In this document: piece after piece, positions 30,084 to 40,253 of the stretch
Position numbering within the stretch: position 1 is the stretch's first letter
How the letters are laid out: every line of letters begins with the position of its first letter
Origin: Pinguiococcus pyrenoidosus
Taxonomy: Eukaryota; Sar; Pinguiophyceae; Pinguiochrysidales; Pinguiochrysidaceae
Assembly: GCA_019677205.1 (NCBI GenBank)
Contig: JAAMXY010002049.1
Coordinates: 1 to 40,563, forward strand
Reading direction: 5' to 3'
Length of the DNA: 40,563 bases
Translations under genes and position numbers: made by a program
The notes under the pieces: generated by a model
Databases searched by the model: none
Told to the model about the DNA's origin: nothing
Seen by the model: the letters and a program-made list of their open reading frames with translations, nothing else

Positions 30084-30746
30084 TCATGCGCTCACGCCTC
30101 TCCTCGCCGCCGCCTCCAGCATCTGTCCCACCGTGTAGCCTAGGTCCGTCCCGAAGTCCTTGAAGCCGATGAGCACGCCGAGGCCCGTGGGACCGGCGTG
30201 TCGTCGACCGCCTCCTATTCGCACTTGCACCGCGAAGCGATTGTCGTTCAGCGCCGCATGCACCAAGTTCTTCAGCGCTTTCTCCTGGTCAATCTCGCCC
30301 TCGAGGTTGCGCACATTAGCCAGATGCACTTCCATCACGTCGCTCTTCAGCTCCACGATCCTCGAGGCCGGCACGCCCCGCATGGTCACCCGAATGGGCA
30401 CGGTGACCCAAGAGCCGGGGATCTGAGGCCGAATGCACTTGTACGACTCCTCTTCCATGCGCATGGTAAAGGCCGTGTAGTCCCTGGCCATCTTGTCCAA
30501 GTCGCGGTTCTCCTTGATCTTGTAGTACATGATGGCTAGCCAGCCCAGAAAGAACAGGACGCCGGTGCTGAAGCCCACCAGCCGCAGCTCCGGCGTCGTG
30601 ACCAGCATGTAGATCGCGAAGGGGATGGACGTGCCGCCCACTAGCAGCAGTACGAGGATGGCGAAGGAGCGGGTCAGCATCCACTTCGGGATCCCTGCTG
30701 CCTCCGCCGCAGTAGGCGGCGTCTGAGGCGATTTGGCGGACTCCAT
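30084..30746 (-). CDS. Two-helix membrane protein of unknown function
   Basis: A single exon of 220 residues starting at the ATG at 30746; the longer upstream frame lacks an ATG. A Pro/Ala-rich leader (SPQTPPTAAEAAGIPKW) precedes two hydrophobic helices at about 26-47 and 58-75 (FAILVLLLVGGTSIPFAIYM; VGFSTGVLFFLGWLAIMYY). A charged soluble tail with VRIGGGRRHAGPTGLGV and FGTDLGYTVGQMLEAAARR follows. The IPxxxxxR start and paired helices recall the PAM68/DUF3464 photosystem assembly family, but the tail does not and no transit peptide is clear, so I leave it unnamed. It is divergent from EMC4 with about 200 bp between them. Confidence 0.65.
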   Translation of the reverse strand: MESAKSPQTPPTAAEAAGIPKWMLTRSFAILVLLLVGGTSIPFAIYMLVTTPELRLVGFSTGVLFFLGWLAIMYYKIKENRDLDKMARDYTAFTMRMEEESYKCIRPQIPGSWVTVPIRVTMRGVPASRIVELKSDVMEVHLANVRNLEGEIDQEKALKNLVHAALNDNRFAVQVRIGGGRRHAGPTGLGVLIGFKDFGTDLGYTVGQMLEAAARRGVSA

Positions 30747-30946
30747 TGCGTTGCTCGCTTGAAAAAAGCGCGGGAAAAACACGCGGCCACGCATCGCCCA
30801 ATCTCGATATAAATTACTCAAAAACGATAATTTTTGCTTTATTATCGAAAAGTTTGATGCAGAACGATAACTCTGAAGTTCTTCGCACTTCGCGCCCTTT
30901 TTGCTTTGTGGTCCTCCGAGTTTCGGCTTCGGTGCGCCTCTCAAGA
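30747..30946. promoter_or_regulatory. Bidirectional promoter (two-helix protein / EMC4)
   Basis: It contains an E2F-like GCGCGGGAAA at 30768-30777 and a TATA-like GATATAAAT near 30806. CGATAAT at 30825-30831 is mirrored by ATTATCG at 30841-30847, with a further CGATAA at 30865-30870. The AT-rich centre contrasts with the GC-rich genes on both sides. Confidence 0.45.
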
Positions 30947-31816
30947 ATGGACAAAGCGGAGCAAGCTGCTGTGAAGTCGGACGCAGGCGGCCGACGCGTC
31001 CGCGCGGTGCGCAAGTGGAACTTCGGCAACGTGCACAAGGATGAGACGCTGTCCGGGTGCGCCTCCCGTCCCTCTGCGCGGCTGGCGCTTGGCCTTTGGC
31101 GTGGAAACTTCGGACGAAGAGAGTCGTAACGCCCTTCACTTCCTTTCCTCTCTGGACACAGGCAAATCGTGAAAGTTGGGCTCGCGCCAAACGGACTGCT
31201 CACGGGAAGCGCGGCGGACTCCGCAGAAGAGCTCACGGAGACGGTGGAGGCGGACAAGTTGACCAAAGCGCGCGTCCGCCAGGTATTGTGAATGCCAGGA
31301 GACTTTGCGCTGCAGTCGCTGATATCGGCTCACGTCGAACGCGCCTGCGTGCGTGTTTGCGTCACAACACCAAGGCGTGGCAAATCACCACCAAGCCGGT
31401 GCAGCAGATTCTGATGCAGGGCTTCATGATGTACATGTCGGGCTCGACAATCAACATCTTCAGCATCATGGTACGTCTTGCGTCGTGTGTGAAATGCGTG
31501 CTGTTCCAGGCACTTCCTGACAGAGTTCTTCTACGCCCATTGGAACTTATAGATCACGTCGATGGCGTTCATCAACCCGCTTACGGCCATCGCGAACGTG
31601 AACTCCACTTTCGCGCGGCTGGACGACGGCAAGATCGACCTGACCATGCAGAAGCTGGCCTTTGTGGCCGTGCAGATACTTGGGTTGCTGCTGGCGATGT
31701 GGAAGTGTGGCACGATGGGCCTCCTGCCCTTAACCTCGGCAGACTGGTCCGGATACATTGTCATTCGCAAGGCACTGGAAGCGGCGGGAGTCGGGACGCC
31801 CGTGGACATCTTCTGA
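30947..31816 (+). CDS. EMC4: ER membrane protein complex subunit 4
   Basis: Exons 30947..31056, 31162..31282, 31375..31470 and 31553..31816 join in phase to give 196 residues, close to the 183 of human EMC4. EMC inserts tail-anchored and multipass proteins into the ER membrane. The start (DAGGRRVRAVRKWNFGN) is a basic cytosolic region. The family core is plain: PVQQILMQGFMMYMSGSTIN, then INIFSIMITSMAFINPLTAI, and near the end LGLLLAMWKCGTMGLLPLTS followed by ADW. Two to three hydrophobic helices are present, as in known EMC4. The intron donors are GTGCGC, GTATTG and GTACGT. Confidence 0.92.
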
Positions 31817-32127
31817 GGAGAGAGTGGGCTCATGGGCTCTCAATATCGAATGAAGTAGTCGTTGTGGTGTCCGTACGGACGCTTCAAAGGCTTTGAGTCA
31901 TTAGGCGCGGTCATCACGCGCACTTCTGCGGCCCCTTTTCTTGGCTGGAATCCGAGTGGGACAGACAGACAAAACCATTAAAAATTGAAACATAGTTTCA
32001 AAATATTTACCTTTGGCCGTCTTTAAGCTCCATACGAAAAACGTAGTTCAAAGTAAGTCAAACCGCAGGTCCGAGGTGCGCCGCACACTCTCGTGGACGG
32101 CGCAGCGCATCGCGCATTCCCCGCAGA
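31817..32127. other. Intergenic region between EMC4 and NUP93
   Basis: It holds the EMC4 3' UTR and the NUP93 promoter. A perfect inverted repeat TTGAAAC-ATA-GTTTCAA lies at 31985-32001. Nothing coding is seen. Confidence 0.5.
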
Positions 32128-35100
32128 ATGACGACTCCGGACTTTCACGAGCTCCTTGTGGAGTCCGAGCGGCTCGTGAGCCGCTTGGGCGCCGAGACAG
32201 GTCTGATATCCATCGGTTGTGTTCAGATCTTCGGCGTTTGCTTCGCTTTTGTCCAGAGAGAGAAAGAGAGAGAGAAAGAGTGATCACCTTCAGTTTCTCT
32301 TTGCTTTTCTCTTTCCTGGTGTCAGTGTTGCGCTTAAGTCTTGCTGGTTGTGGCGGAAGCGAGTTCAGACTGTCAAAGTCGCGGATGAGATGGAAAACCG
32401 GAGGCACAAGCGCTGAAAACCTCGCTCAATCCAAACCTGCGTAGGGGTGAAGCCGGTGCAGAAAGATCTGATGGAGCTGGAGAACGCATCCAGAGCGCTT
32501 CTGGCCGAAGCACCCACAGGTACTTCATTCACTCATTCATCCATGCATCCATTCTCTGTGTGCATCCAGAAGCTGTACGCCTGGAGCGGCGGAAGAGAAA
32601 GAAGGGAGGATATCTTTGTTAGATCCATTCACGTTTGTATTGCGCTTCGCCTGCTGTGTACTGAAGATCAGCAGGGCAGAATGCCATCTAAGGCAAAGAT
32701 TAACACTAACGTCTCCCTCTTTCTCTCTTGAACAGTCGCTCCGTCACAGGGAGATTTCGCGTCTTCGGCCATTCGATTACTTGCGGAGCGCAACTTTAAC
32801 GCCGAGGAGCTGAGCCGCAAAGTGCGGCACTTGGAACTGCAGGCGCAGTATGAGCCGCTGGAGCCGTTGGGCCAGACCGATATCAACAGCTACCTCCAGC
32901 ATCACCACGAGATGGTCATCGTGACGGCCATCGAGGAGACCAAGCTGGCGGCGGAGAGGGACGCAGCCCTGATGCAAGACAAGTGGATGTTGGAGGTGTG
33001 CTTACCGCGAAGAGCATCGCACTGTGGGTCTGGCTAAAAGGAGATGGTGCCTCTCGCGATGTTTAGGACTGGCTTTCGCAGCGAGAAGCGGCCATGAGCG
33101 TCCCCTTTGCCTCGAGGAATCCGCCGACGATCTCGAATGCTCTGCTGCAGCAAACCACGCAGAGCAACACGAACTCCCAGATGCACATGAGCTTCTTGTC
33201 GACACCGTCGAGGATCCTGGACAAGAGCGCCGACACGCTCTCCATGCCTACACCGCTGTTCTCCCCGGAGCGGCGGCGAGGCGAAGGCGGCGGGGAGATG
33301 GCGCTGGCGCTTCCGGATACAAAGAGCCGAGGAACGGCGCTCGCGCTGCCCACCCAGTCCACGGTGGATGCGTATCCAGCAAAGCTTGCTGAACTCGTCC
33401 GCAGCATGAATCAGGAGGCACGGAAGCAGCAGGACATGCCGTACTGCACGAGAATGAAGGACGTCGAGAACGAAAGGCTCCACTCAGGCGTCGGAGGCGG
33501 GCAGCAGGTACTGACGAGGCCGAAAGAAGAGTGTGTGACAGACTTTGCCTCACCCTCTTTCTCTTCGCCGCCCTCTGCGCGTTGCGCTTGTCTCTCCCCT
33601 CCAGTCCCTCTTGGTGAACATCTGGGAGCTTCTCCGCCACATGCTTGGGGAGGAGGGAGCGAAGTCGAAGGGGCCAAAGCGGCCGGATGACCTTGCCGCG
33701 GGCACCCAGCTGTTCCTGGAGAGGCAGTACGAAAGCCTCGTGCACAACAAGGTCCAGCAACGCGCCACTTCCACCGTGCGGGAAGCCTTGGAGGCGTACG
33801 CGGACATGCTCGAGTTCATCGGGGCCTACCCCGAAGCCACACTCAAGGGGCCACGAGTGCGGACAGCGCAGAAGGACATCTTCTTCTGGCCGCTGCTGTA
33901 CCTGTGCTTGCGATGCGGCGCCATCCAGGATGCCATGGACGTGCTCAAGGAAGGCCTTATGCAGGCGGTACCGGGAGCAGATTCCGCGTGCGAAGAGGTG
34001 AGGACAAGTGAGCCGCTCATATCGTGTCGCCATGCGGCAACTTATCTACGTCATCGCTGTCCATCTTTCATAAACGACAACCAGTGCTTGGCGAGCGTGC
34101 TTGGTCCTCAAGATCAGCGACGGGGCCTTCCAGCGATCGCGGAGGTGGAGCAGCGCTATCAAGTCGCCCAGGCAAAGGGCGACAGCTCAGAGTGTGCCTA
34201 CTACTTGACCGTGCTGAATCTGCTGAGTGGCGCGGATCCGAAGAAGGTGCGGAAGGCCGTCGCCGTGACGATCGAGGACTACATCTGGGCCACCCTCTGG
34301 CACTTCCGCGTGTCCAGCGCCGTGAGCCTGGAAGATCTCGCGAAGCGCATTACGGGGTACGGAAGCCAGCACTTCGATCCCGAGGGCAAAAGCCCCCTCG
34401 CCTACGCCGTCGTGCTCTTGGAGGTTCAGGAGTTTGAGAGGGCCGTGAACTATCTGACGTACTGTGGGAAGACGACGGAAGCCACGCACCTTGCGATCGC
34501 GCTCGACGCGGCCGGCGTCCTGAGAACGGAGGTGGATTCTGGAGACGCGGCGGCTGCTGTCGCGGCCGGGCGGCTCCAGCTGAATGACCTGGACGCCAGC
34601 TTGGCATCCACCAGCTCCGTGCCGAACCTCGCTCCGTTCGTGACCTTCTCGACGCTCATGCAGCTCTACACGCAGAAGATGGTCGTCACGGACGCGGAGG
34701 TGGCGCTGGAATACATCATGCGCGTCCAGGACAGTCCTTCGAGACTGGCGCAGCTCGTTCGGCTGGTACGCTGCAACCGCCAGGGGTACGACCATTTGCT
34801 TGGCGTCGTTGGGGAGCACGACAATCGCCGGCAAGCGGGACTGCTGGACACATATCTGTCGGATGGAGAGGTGAAGCACGTGGCGCTTCAGGCTGGCCAG
34901 AAGGCCGTCCAGCAAGGGGGCGCAGCAGACGCGATCGAGCTCTTCGCGAGGGCGGAGGCCTTCCACATCGTGGTCGACGTGCTCAGTGAGCAGCTGTCGG
35001 GAAACGTGGTGCCGTCGGGGGAGGCCAACGCGAGCTCACGGTCGTACTGGCAGAGTGCCGCCGTCCGATTCCTGCGGAAGGGCATCGAGATGCCGCCCCA

Positions 35101-35557
35101 CAGCACGAGTGAGGAGGTGCTGAAGATGCTGCTCACGCTGCACGCATTCTTTGACCTGTGCCAGCAGGAGCAGTACCAGGAAGCGCTGACCACCGTGCAG
35201 CCCCTGGGTCTCTTCCCCACCAGCGACCGCGCCATCGCGGAGTCGGTCGAGACGTACCACTCGCTGCCGCTGTCCATCAAGCGGCACTTTCCGGAGCTTC
35301 TCGTGCAGGTCATGACCTGCTACCAGCGCCTCCACCAGCAGCTCAAGACGCAGGCGCACATGGCGTTCCCGTCGCCGGCCGAGAAAGTGGATCCGCACGC
35401 AGAGCGGCTGGGAGATTACCGCCAGAGGGCCAATCTCCTCGTCACTTTCGCTGGCCTCCTCGGCCTAGCCTCGGGGTCGCAGATGGGCCTCAACCTCGGA
35501 GCGGCGAACTCAGACACAGCGGGAAGGCTGGCGCGATTAGAAGTGATGATGATGTGA
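32128..35557 (+). CDS. NUP93: Nucleoporin NUP93/NIC96, inner-ring scaffold of the nuclear pore
   Basis: Exons 32128..32200, 32445..32519, 32736..32995, 33067..33507, 33605..33997 and 34085..35557 join in phase to give 904 residues (human 819). NUP93 holds the inner ring of the pore by linking NUP205/NUP188 and NUP155 to the NUP62 complex. The N-terminal helical region carries the family block YEPLEPLGQTDINSYLQ followed by IVTAIEETKLAAERDAALM and a WLSQRE. The large C-terminal exon is an all-helical solenoid (for example YLTVLNLLSGADPKKVRKAV, TIEDYIWATLWHFRVS, FERAVNYLTYCGKTTEATH) typical of the Nic96 domain. The Ser/Ala/Gln-rich section between them is likely disordered. Intron 33998-34084 is 87 nt long without a stop, so its retention would only insert 29 residues. 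Confidence 0.9.
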
Positions 35558-35788
35558 CGATGGTCGTGATGCGCGAGCAGCAAGACAACACTGCGACGTT
35601 CGTCCTCATGGTGTGCGGCATACCACACATCCGTTGCGCCGCATCCACTCACAGCGACGGATTCCATCTATGAGACCCGACGCCACCAGCAAGCCAAGCG
35701 TCTGAACCATGCACCAGCAGAGCGCCATCAAGCCAAAATCGACGCAACCACAACGCCACTAGGTCGATCGCGCCTGGCCCTCAAAGCC

Positions 35789-38700
35789 TCAAACCACCAT
35801 GGTCCCGTTCCGGACGGGCGGGATCGAGCTGCTCCTATTCTTCAAAGGATACCCTGGGCTCGCCCCGGTCGCGGCGCTGGTATCCACCGGATCATCCTCC
35901 TGCTCCTCCTCTTTCCCCACTGCTTGAAGCGCCATGGCACGAATCGTCTTCGGGTTGGCGCCTCCTAGGCTTCGTTTCCGCGCCCATACCGAAAGCTCCA
36001 CTATCAACGGGGCTAGACCTTTTCATTCATGTGAAAGGGGTTAGCGTTGGTCGGGAATCACAGTAGAAAAGACAAGGGACGGAGAAAGAGAAAGAAAGAC
36101 ACGGGACGGCCGTTCGTAGGAGCAGTAGCATACCTTGGAAAATCACAGTGCACGCCAGGAAGGTGAGGTATGCATGTCTGGTGACCATGCCGAATCCTTC
36201 AGCGCGAGAGACATAGAACAGACACAGCTCTGACACCTGCGGAGGAGCTGTTCAGCAAGAAGCAAGAAGCAAGAAGCAAGAAGCGGCGGTGCAAAGAACG
36301 CCAGCAAAAGAACACGAGCGGGCATCCCGTCATCACGGTACCTGTGCAAAAAGAATGGACGCAGGGAACGAAACGCTGTGCTCCACTTTCAGCCTTCTCA
36401 AGAGGAGAAAGGTCAGCACCAGCTTGGTTATGAAGATGATGACCGTCATGGTGATCAACTCGCTGAGGTAAACATAGATGAAGCGCGGGGACACCAGCAT
36501 GCCCAGCGAGCTCAAGTAGATGCCGCCAAAGAGCGACGTGAGCGGGTCCGTCGCGATGCTGGCAGCGCGAATGGTCTTGCGGTCGGAGATGGCGAGGCCC
36601 GCGAGGAGGGCGCCGGCCTCGGGGCTGAGGCCAATGCGCTCGGACATGAGGGAGACGAGCAGCGCATACGCAGCGATGCTGATGGTGATGAGCTGCCGGT
36701 GGCTGAAGATGTCGCCCACGCCGTGCTCCGCTTGGCCGCCGGCAGCTCGACCTTCCGGATCTTCGGCCAGAGCAAGCTCCGTGCCACCATAGGGTTCCTG
36801 TAGGACCAAAACGTAAGCTTGAGCTGCCAGAAACGAACGAGGTCAGCGACAAGCAGAAGCAAGATCCCATACCGTGGGCTTGCCAGTGGACGCTGCCGCC
36901 GCGGCCGCGTCTTCGAGGTCCTCGGCATCTCCAGCTTCTGCTTCGTGCGGCTCCGGATGCGGACGGGACGGCTCCAACTTCGCCACAACGATGGGCAGGA
37001 TCTGCTGCGAGATCGTGAAGATGACGATGCCCGCGCTGCCGATGGACAGCAGTGCCATGAGAAGGTTCTGGACCTTCTCCATCAAGCCCGGGCCCCAGGA
37101 GTTGAAGAAGATGCTCGGCATCGCAAGCGTCGGCACCATGAGAAGATCCTGGCATGCCATGACGTAGTGCAGCACCGTGAACTGGAAGGGGAGCTGCGAG
37201 CTCCGGATGGCGCGCAGCCCTTCATTCAGAATCGCGGTCGACGAAAACGTCGCGCCGAGGCCGAACGCCACCGACTGCGTGATCGTGCTCGTCGCCCCAC
37301 CGAACACAGAAAGCACCCCTTTTGAATGTGAAAGCAGAGGGAACAAGCGCGAGGCGTGAGACTCTTCCGACGGACCGACCCTACAAGCAGCTTTTGCCCT
37401 GGCTTACCGAGCAAGGCCGTGCAGAGAAGGCAGAGCATCATCGTCGGCGCCATGGCCTGCGAGAGCACACTGTTCCAAGAGGACGCGTGCTTTCTCGCGT
37501 AGTCCACGCCGTGGCTGAACAGCAGGAAGACAGCGCCGACTTGACTGAGCGTCTGCACCGCGACGACGTCTTGAATCAAGTTCAGTCCGGACGGTCCCAC
37601 GACCATACCGCCGAAGATGAATCCGATCGACGACGTAGCGCGCCCGAAGACCGTCACGAGAATGCCGCACGCCGAGCCCGCCAGCACCAGGATGACGAAA
37701 TCCTGGAGAAACTGGACGTCCAGGTGCAGCATCGCGGGGTCGCTCTCTTTCTGCAGCTCTTGGAGGCGGCTGAGCAGCTTCTCATCCATCTCGATGTTGA
37801 TGTCCAGCATATCGTTCGAAGGATCTCCCTCACCGCCACTCTTCCGTCGGTCCTCGATGTCCTTCTCCAGCGCCTTCTTGAACGCCACCTCAATTTCTGT
37901 GTTCTATACGGACAGCACCAGGATGGCAAAGGGTGAGAGGATGAAGTTCCACTGGCTGCGCAGGCCGCCATTCCCGTACCGACGCTCACCTTGAAGGTTC
38001 CCGTGCGGTAGTCCACCCTCGTCTGCCCTTTCATGATGCTCTGAATAATCTCTTCGTCCAGCAGCTTGCCTTGCAGGTCTTTCAGGCGGCCCTCCTTGGC
38101 CGTGAGCGTATGCGCTGCTTCGCGTGCCTTGTTGATGATGCCATTGAGGTTGTTGTCAAGCATCTTCAGGTCGTTCTTCAGCAAGGCGATGTCTGTTTGC
38201 AGCTCCGGCGTCGGATCGACCAGCGTCTCCTGCAGCTGCTTCATGAACTCCGCAAAGTCTTTCGCTGGATGGAGCAAGCAGGCACAAGATTAGGCGAGTG
38301 GCATCAACCTCTGTCTCCAAGGCATCCACAAGCCACTGGTTGCAGCGCTCTCTTCCCTCATCAAAGACACCCGAAGGACACCCGAAGGACACCCAAAGGA
38401 CACCCAAAGGACACCCGAAGTTTCAACGAGAAAAGCCTCTCAGTGTGGGCCACGTCACATCCCAGTCTCTTCGCATCACTTCATCACATCTACGTCGGCT
38501 TCGCCACACAATCAGACCTTCGGCGGACACGCCACTCGTCCCCAGAAACATTGCGAAGAAATGCACGATGTCCGGGTGAAGTGCGGCACCACGTACCGAA
38601 CCGGTCTCTCGCATAGTCCGCTCCGTCCAATCTGTCCACTACATCTTCTATTGCGTTCTGCTCCTCCTTCGTCTTCAGCGTCTGCGTCTCGATGGACTTG

Positions 38701-38867
38701 AAATTCTGAAGAAAGTCCGGAGCTAAACTCTGCAAACTATCAATCGCCTTCTGGTTACTATTCTGCGCCGGCGACTCCGCGGTCTCGACGAAGACATCTG
38801 CGCCGAGGTCGCTCGGGACGGCTGCATACGCTATGCTGTACAGTGCAAGGCCGACCCAGGCGCGCAT
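35789..38867 (-). CDS. Cation/proton antiporter of the TMCO3/KEA type (CPA2)
   Basis: Seven exons join with matching phases: 38867..38597, 38264..37990, 37903..37408, 37318..36873, 36797..36342, 36236..36134 and 36018..35789, giving 758 residues. A signal peptide (MRAWVGLALYSIAYAAV) is followed by a long helical, probably coiled-coil lumenal region (NNLNGIINKAREAAHTLTAK and others). A Na/H-exchanger-like membrane domain of about 12 helices follows, including GFIFGGMVVGPSGLNLIQDV, FGLGATFSSTAILNEGL, AGALLAGLAISDRKTI and LCLFYVSRAEGFGMV. This layout without a TrkA-N domain is that of animal TMCO3 and plant KEA4-6, which exchange K+ for H+ in endomembranes. The acidic cytosolic tail (GKEEEQEDDPVDTS) is unusual. 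The second exon has two possible acceptors in the same phase (CCAG or GAAAG). Confidence 0.9.
38366..38420. repeat. Minisatellite, 5 x 11 bp, in an antiporter intron
   Basis: Five adjacent copies of GACACCCGAAG; copies three and four read GACACCCAAAG. It lies within the 332-nt first intron (38265-38596), the longest intron modelled in the window. Confidence 0.92.
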
Positions 38868-39332
38868 GCTGACTAGGGCGCGCGCAAGCCCGCGTTTTCT
38901 CGTGCGCAGCGACGCGACGGATCTTCGCGAAGCGAAAGGCGAGAAGTATTCTGGAGCGTCCGACGATCAGCGCTGCGCAAGACACTTCATTCGCGATTCC
39001 AACGCATCCTGTGCGCTGAAAAGCGGATTCTGGCGCGCAACGGGGACAAAGTGAAGGCGCTTTTTGGCGCGAACCTCGGGCGGACTTGGTGGGCGCATCT
39101 TAAACTTTAGTTTTTCGCCAGCTTTTCCAAAACTATATGGAAACCGGTTCAAGTCCCTTCGCAAGTGTTTATGTATAATAAAGCTTAATATAATCAACAA
39201 CAAAATTCAGAAAATTTCAAAGCGTTTCTTGACCTTCGACCGTGAGCGGTGTGACAGAAGGACTCCGTCGCTGACCTTAACCGTCTTTTGAAGCGCCGCA
39301 GAATCTTCGGAAGTGCCTCTGATGTTCGGTAA
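38868..39332. promoter_or_regulatory. Divergent promoter region (antiporter / GDPD)
   Basis: The outer parts are GC-rich and the centre (about 39110-39230) is AT-rich. TTTTTGGCGCGAA, an E2F-like element, lies at 39061-39073 and TATGTATAATAAAG near 39169. No coding structure is seen. Confidence 0.4.
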
Positions 39333-40253
39333 ATGCTCGTCTTCGGGCACCGCGGTAGCTCCTTCGCTGCTCCGGAGCTCACGGGCGCCGCGATTGCGCG
39401 TGCGTTTGACATAGACGGAGTCGACGGCGTGGAGGTGGATGTCCGTCTGTCCAGGGATGGCGCTCTTGTGCTCTTACACGATCGCACACTGCGCAGAACT
39501 GGCCTTTGTGACGATGCACGGCTTCTGAGCACTCCTGTGGAGGAGCTGACGATGGACGAGCTCCGGCGAGTCGACGTGGGGGCCTGGAAAGGCCCCGAAT
39601 TCCGAGGCGAGCACGTGCTCTCTCTTGAGGAGGCAGTTCAAATGGTCCCCGAGGGCTGCAAGTGTCTGGTAGAGCTCAAGAGCGGCGACGCCAAGATCGT
39701 GGAGGCTCTGGCCAGGTCTTCTGTGGCTTCCAGTGGAAAAATCCTGGTCATCGGCTTCGATTTGGAGCTCGTGGCCGCGGTGAAACGGCGTCTGCCACGG
39801 GTTGCTTGCTTGCACGTCCAGCGGATCCATCCGGTTCGGCTCTTCGCGGCGCTTGGACTGGATCTGTACTCGTGGTACCGTCCCCTCTTCAGCACGGTGG
39901 ATGTCTCCTTGCTGGATCGCGTGCAGGAGCTCGGCTTGGATGGCATCGATGTCCCCTCGGACGGCAGCGACGAGACGCTCGAGTACATTCGGGAGGCGAA
40001 GCGCCGCGGACTCTTGGTGGCAACCTGGCCCTTCCTCACAACGCTGACTCAGAGTGATACTGAACCAGCGAGGCAATGGGCGGAACGAGCGGGAGTGGAT
40101 ATATTTGTCAGCGATCTGCCGCCGAAACCGACGAGATCCCAAGGCGCCACGGCCACGAGCGGAGCAGCCAGCCTGGAGAGCTGGAAGTCGCGATCCAATC
40201 TCCACAAGTTCCTCCGCTTCCTGACTAGAGGCTCACGCCTGCTGGCCTTGTAA
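39333..40253 (+). CDS. Glycerophosphodiester phosphodiesterase (GDPD family)
   Basis: A single exon of 306 residues. It hydrolyses glycerophosphodiesters to an alcohol and glycerol-3-phosphate. The TIM-barrel begins directly with FGHRGSSFAAPELTGAAI, giving the catalytic HRG at residues 6-8. It continues with GVEVDVRLSRDGALVLLHD (Glu and Asp metal ligands, second catalytic His in LLHD) and CLVELKSGD (third metal ligand). The family end is seen in LGLDGIDVPSD, LLVATWPFL and GVDIFVSDLP. No signal peptide or membrane helix is present, so it should be cytosolic. The last 45 residues are basic and Ser-rich and unlike the family. Confidence 0.93.
   Translation: MLVFGHRGSSFAAPELTGAAIARAFDIDGVDGVEVDVRLSRDGALVLLHDRTLRRTGLCDDARLLSTPVEELTMDELRRVDVGAWKGPEFRGEHVLSLEEAVQMVPEGCKCLVELKSGDAKIVEALARSSVASSGKILVIGFDLELVAAVKRRLPRVACLHVQRIHPVRLFAALGLDLYSWYRPLFSTVDVSLLDRVQELGLDGIDVPSDGSDETLEYIREAKRRGLLVATWPFLTTLTQSDTEPARQWAERAGVDIFVSDLPPKPTRSQGATATSGAASLESWKSRSNLHKFLRFLTRGSRLLAL

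Noticed and set aside
30747-31190. N-terminal extension of the two-helix protein to 31190
   Set aside because: It begins at GTG, crosses the AT-rich promoter core and overlaps EMC4 exon 1. The ATG at 30746 gives a sensible start.
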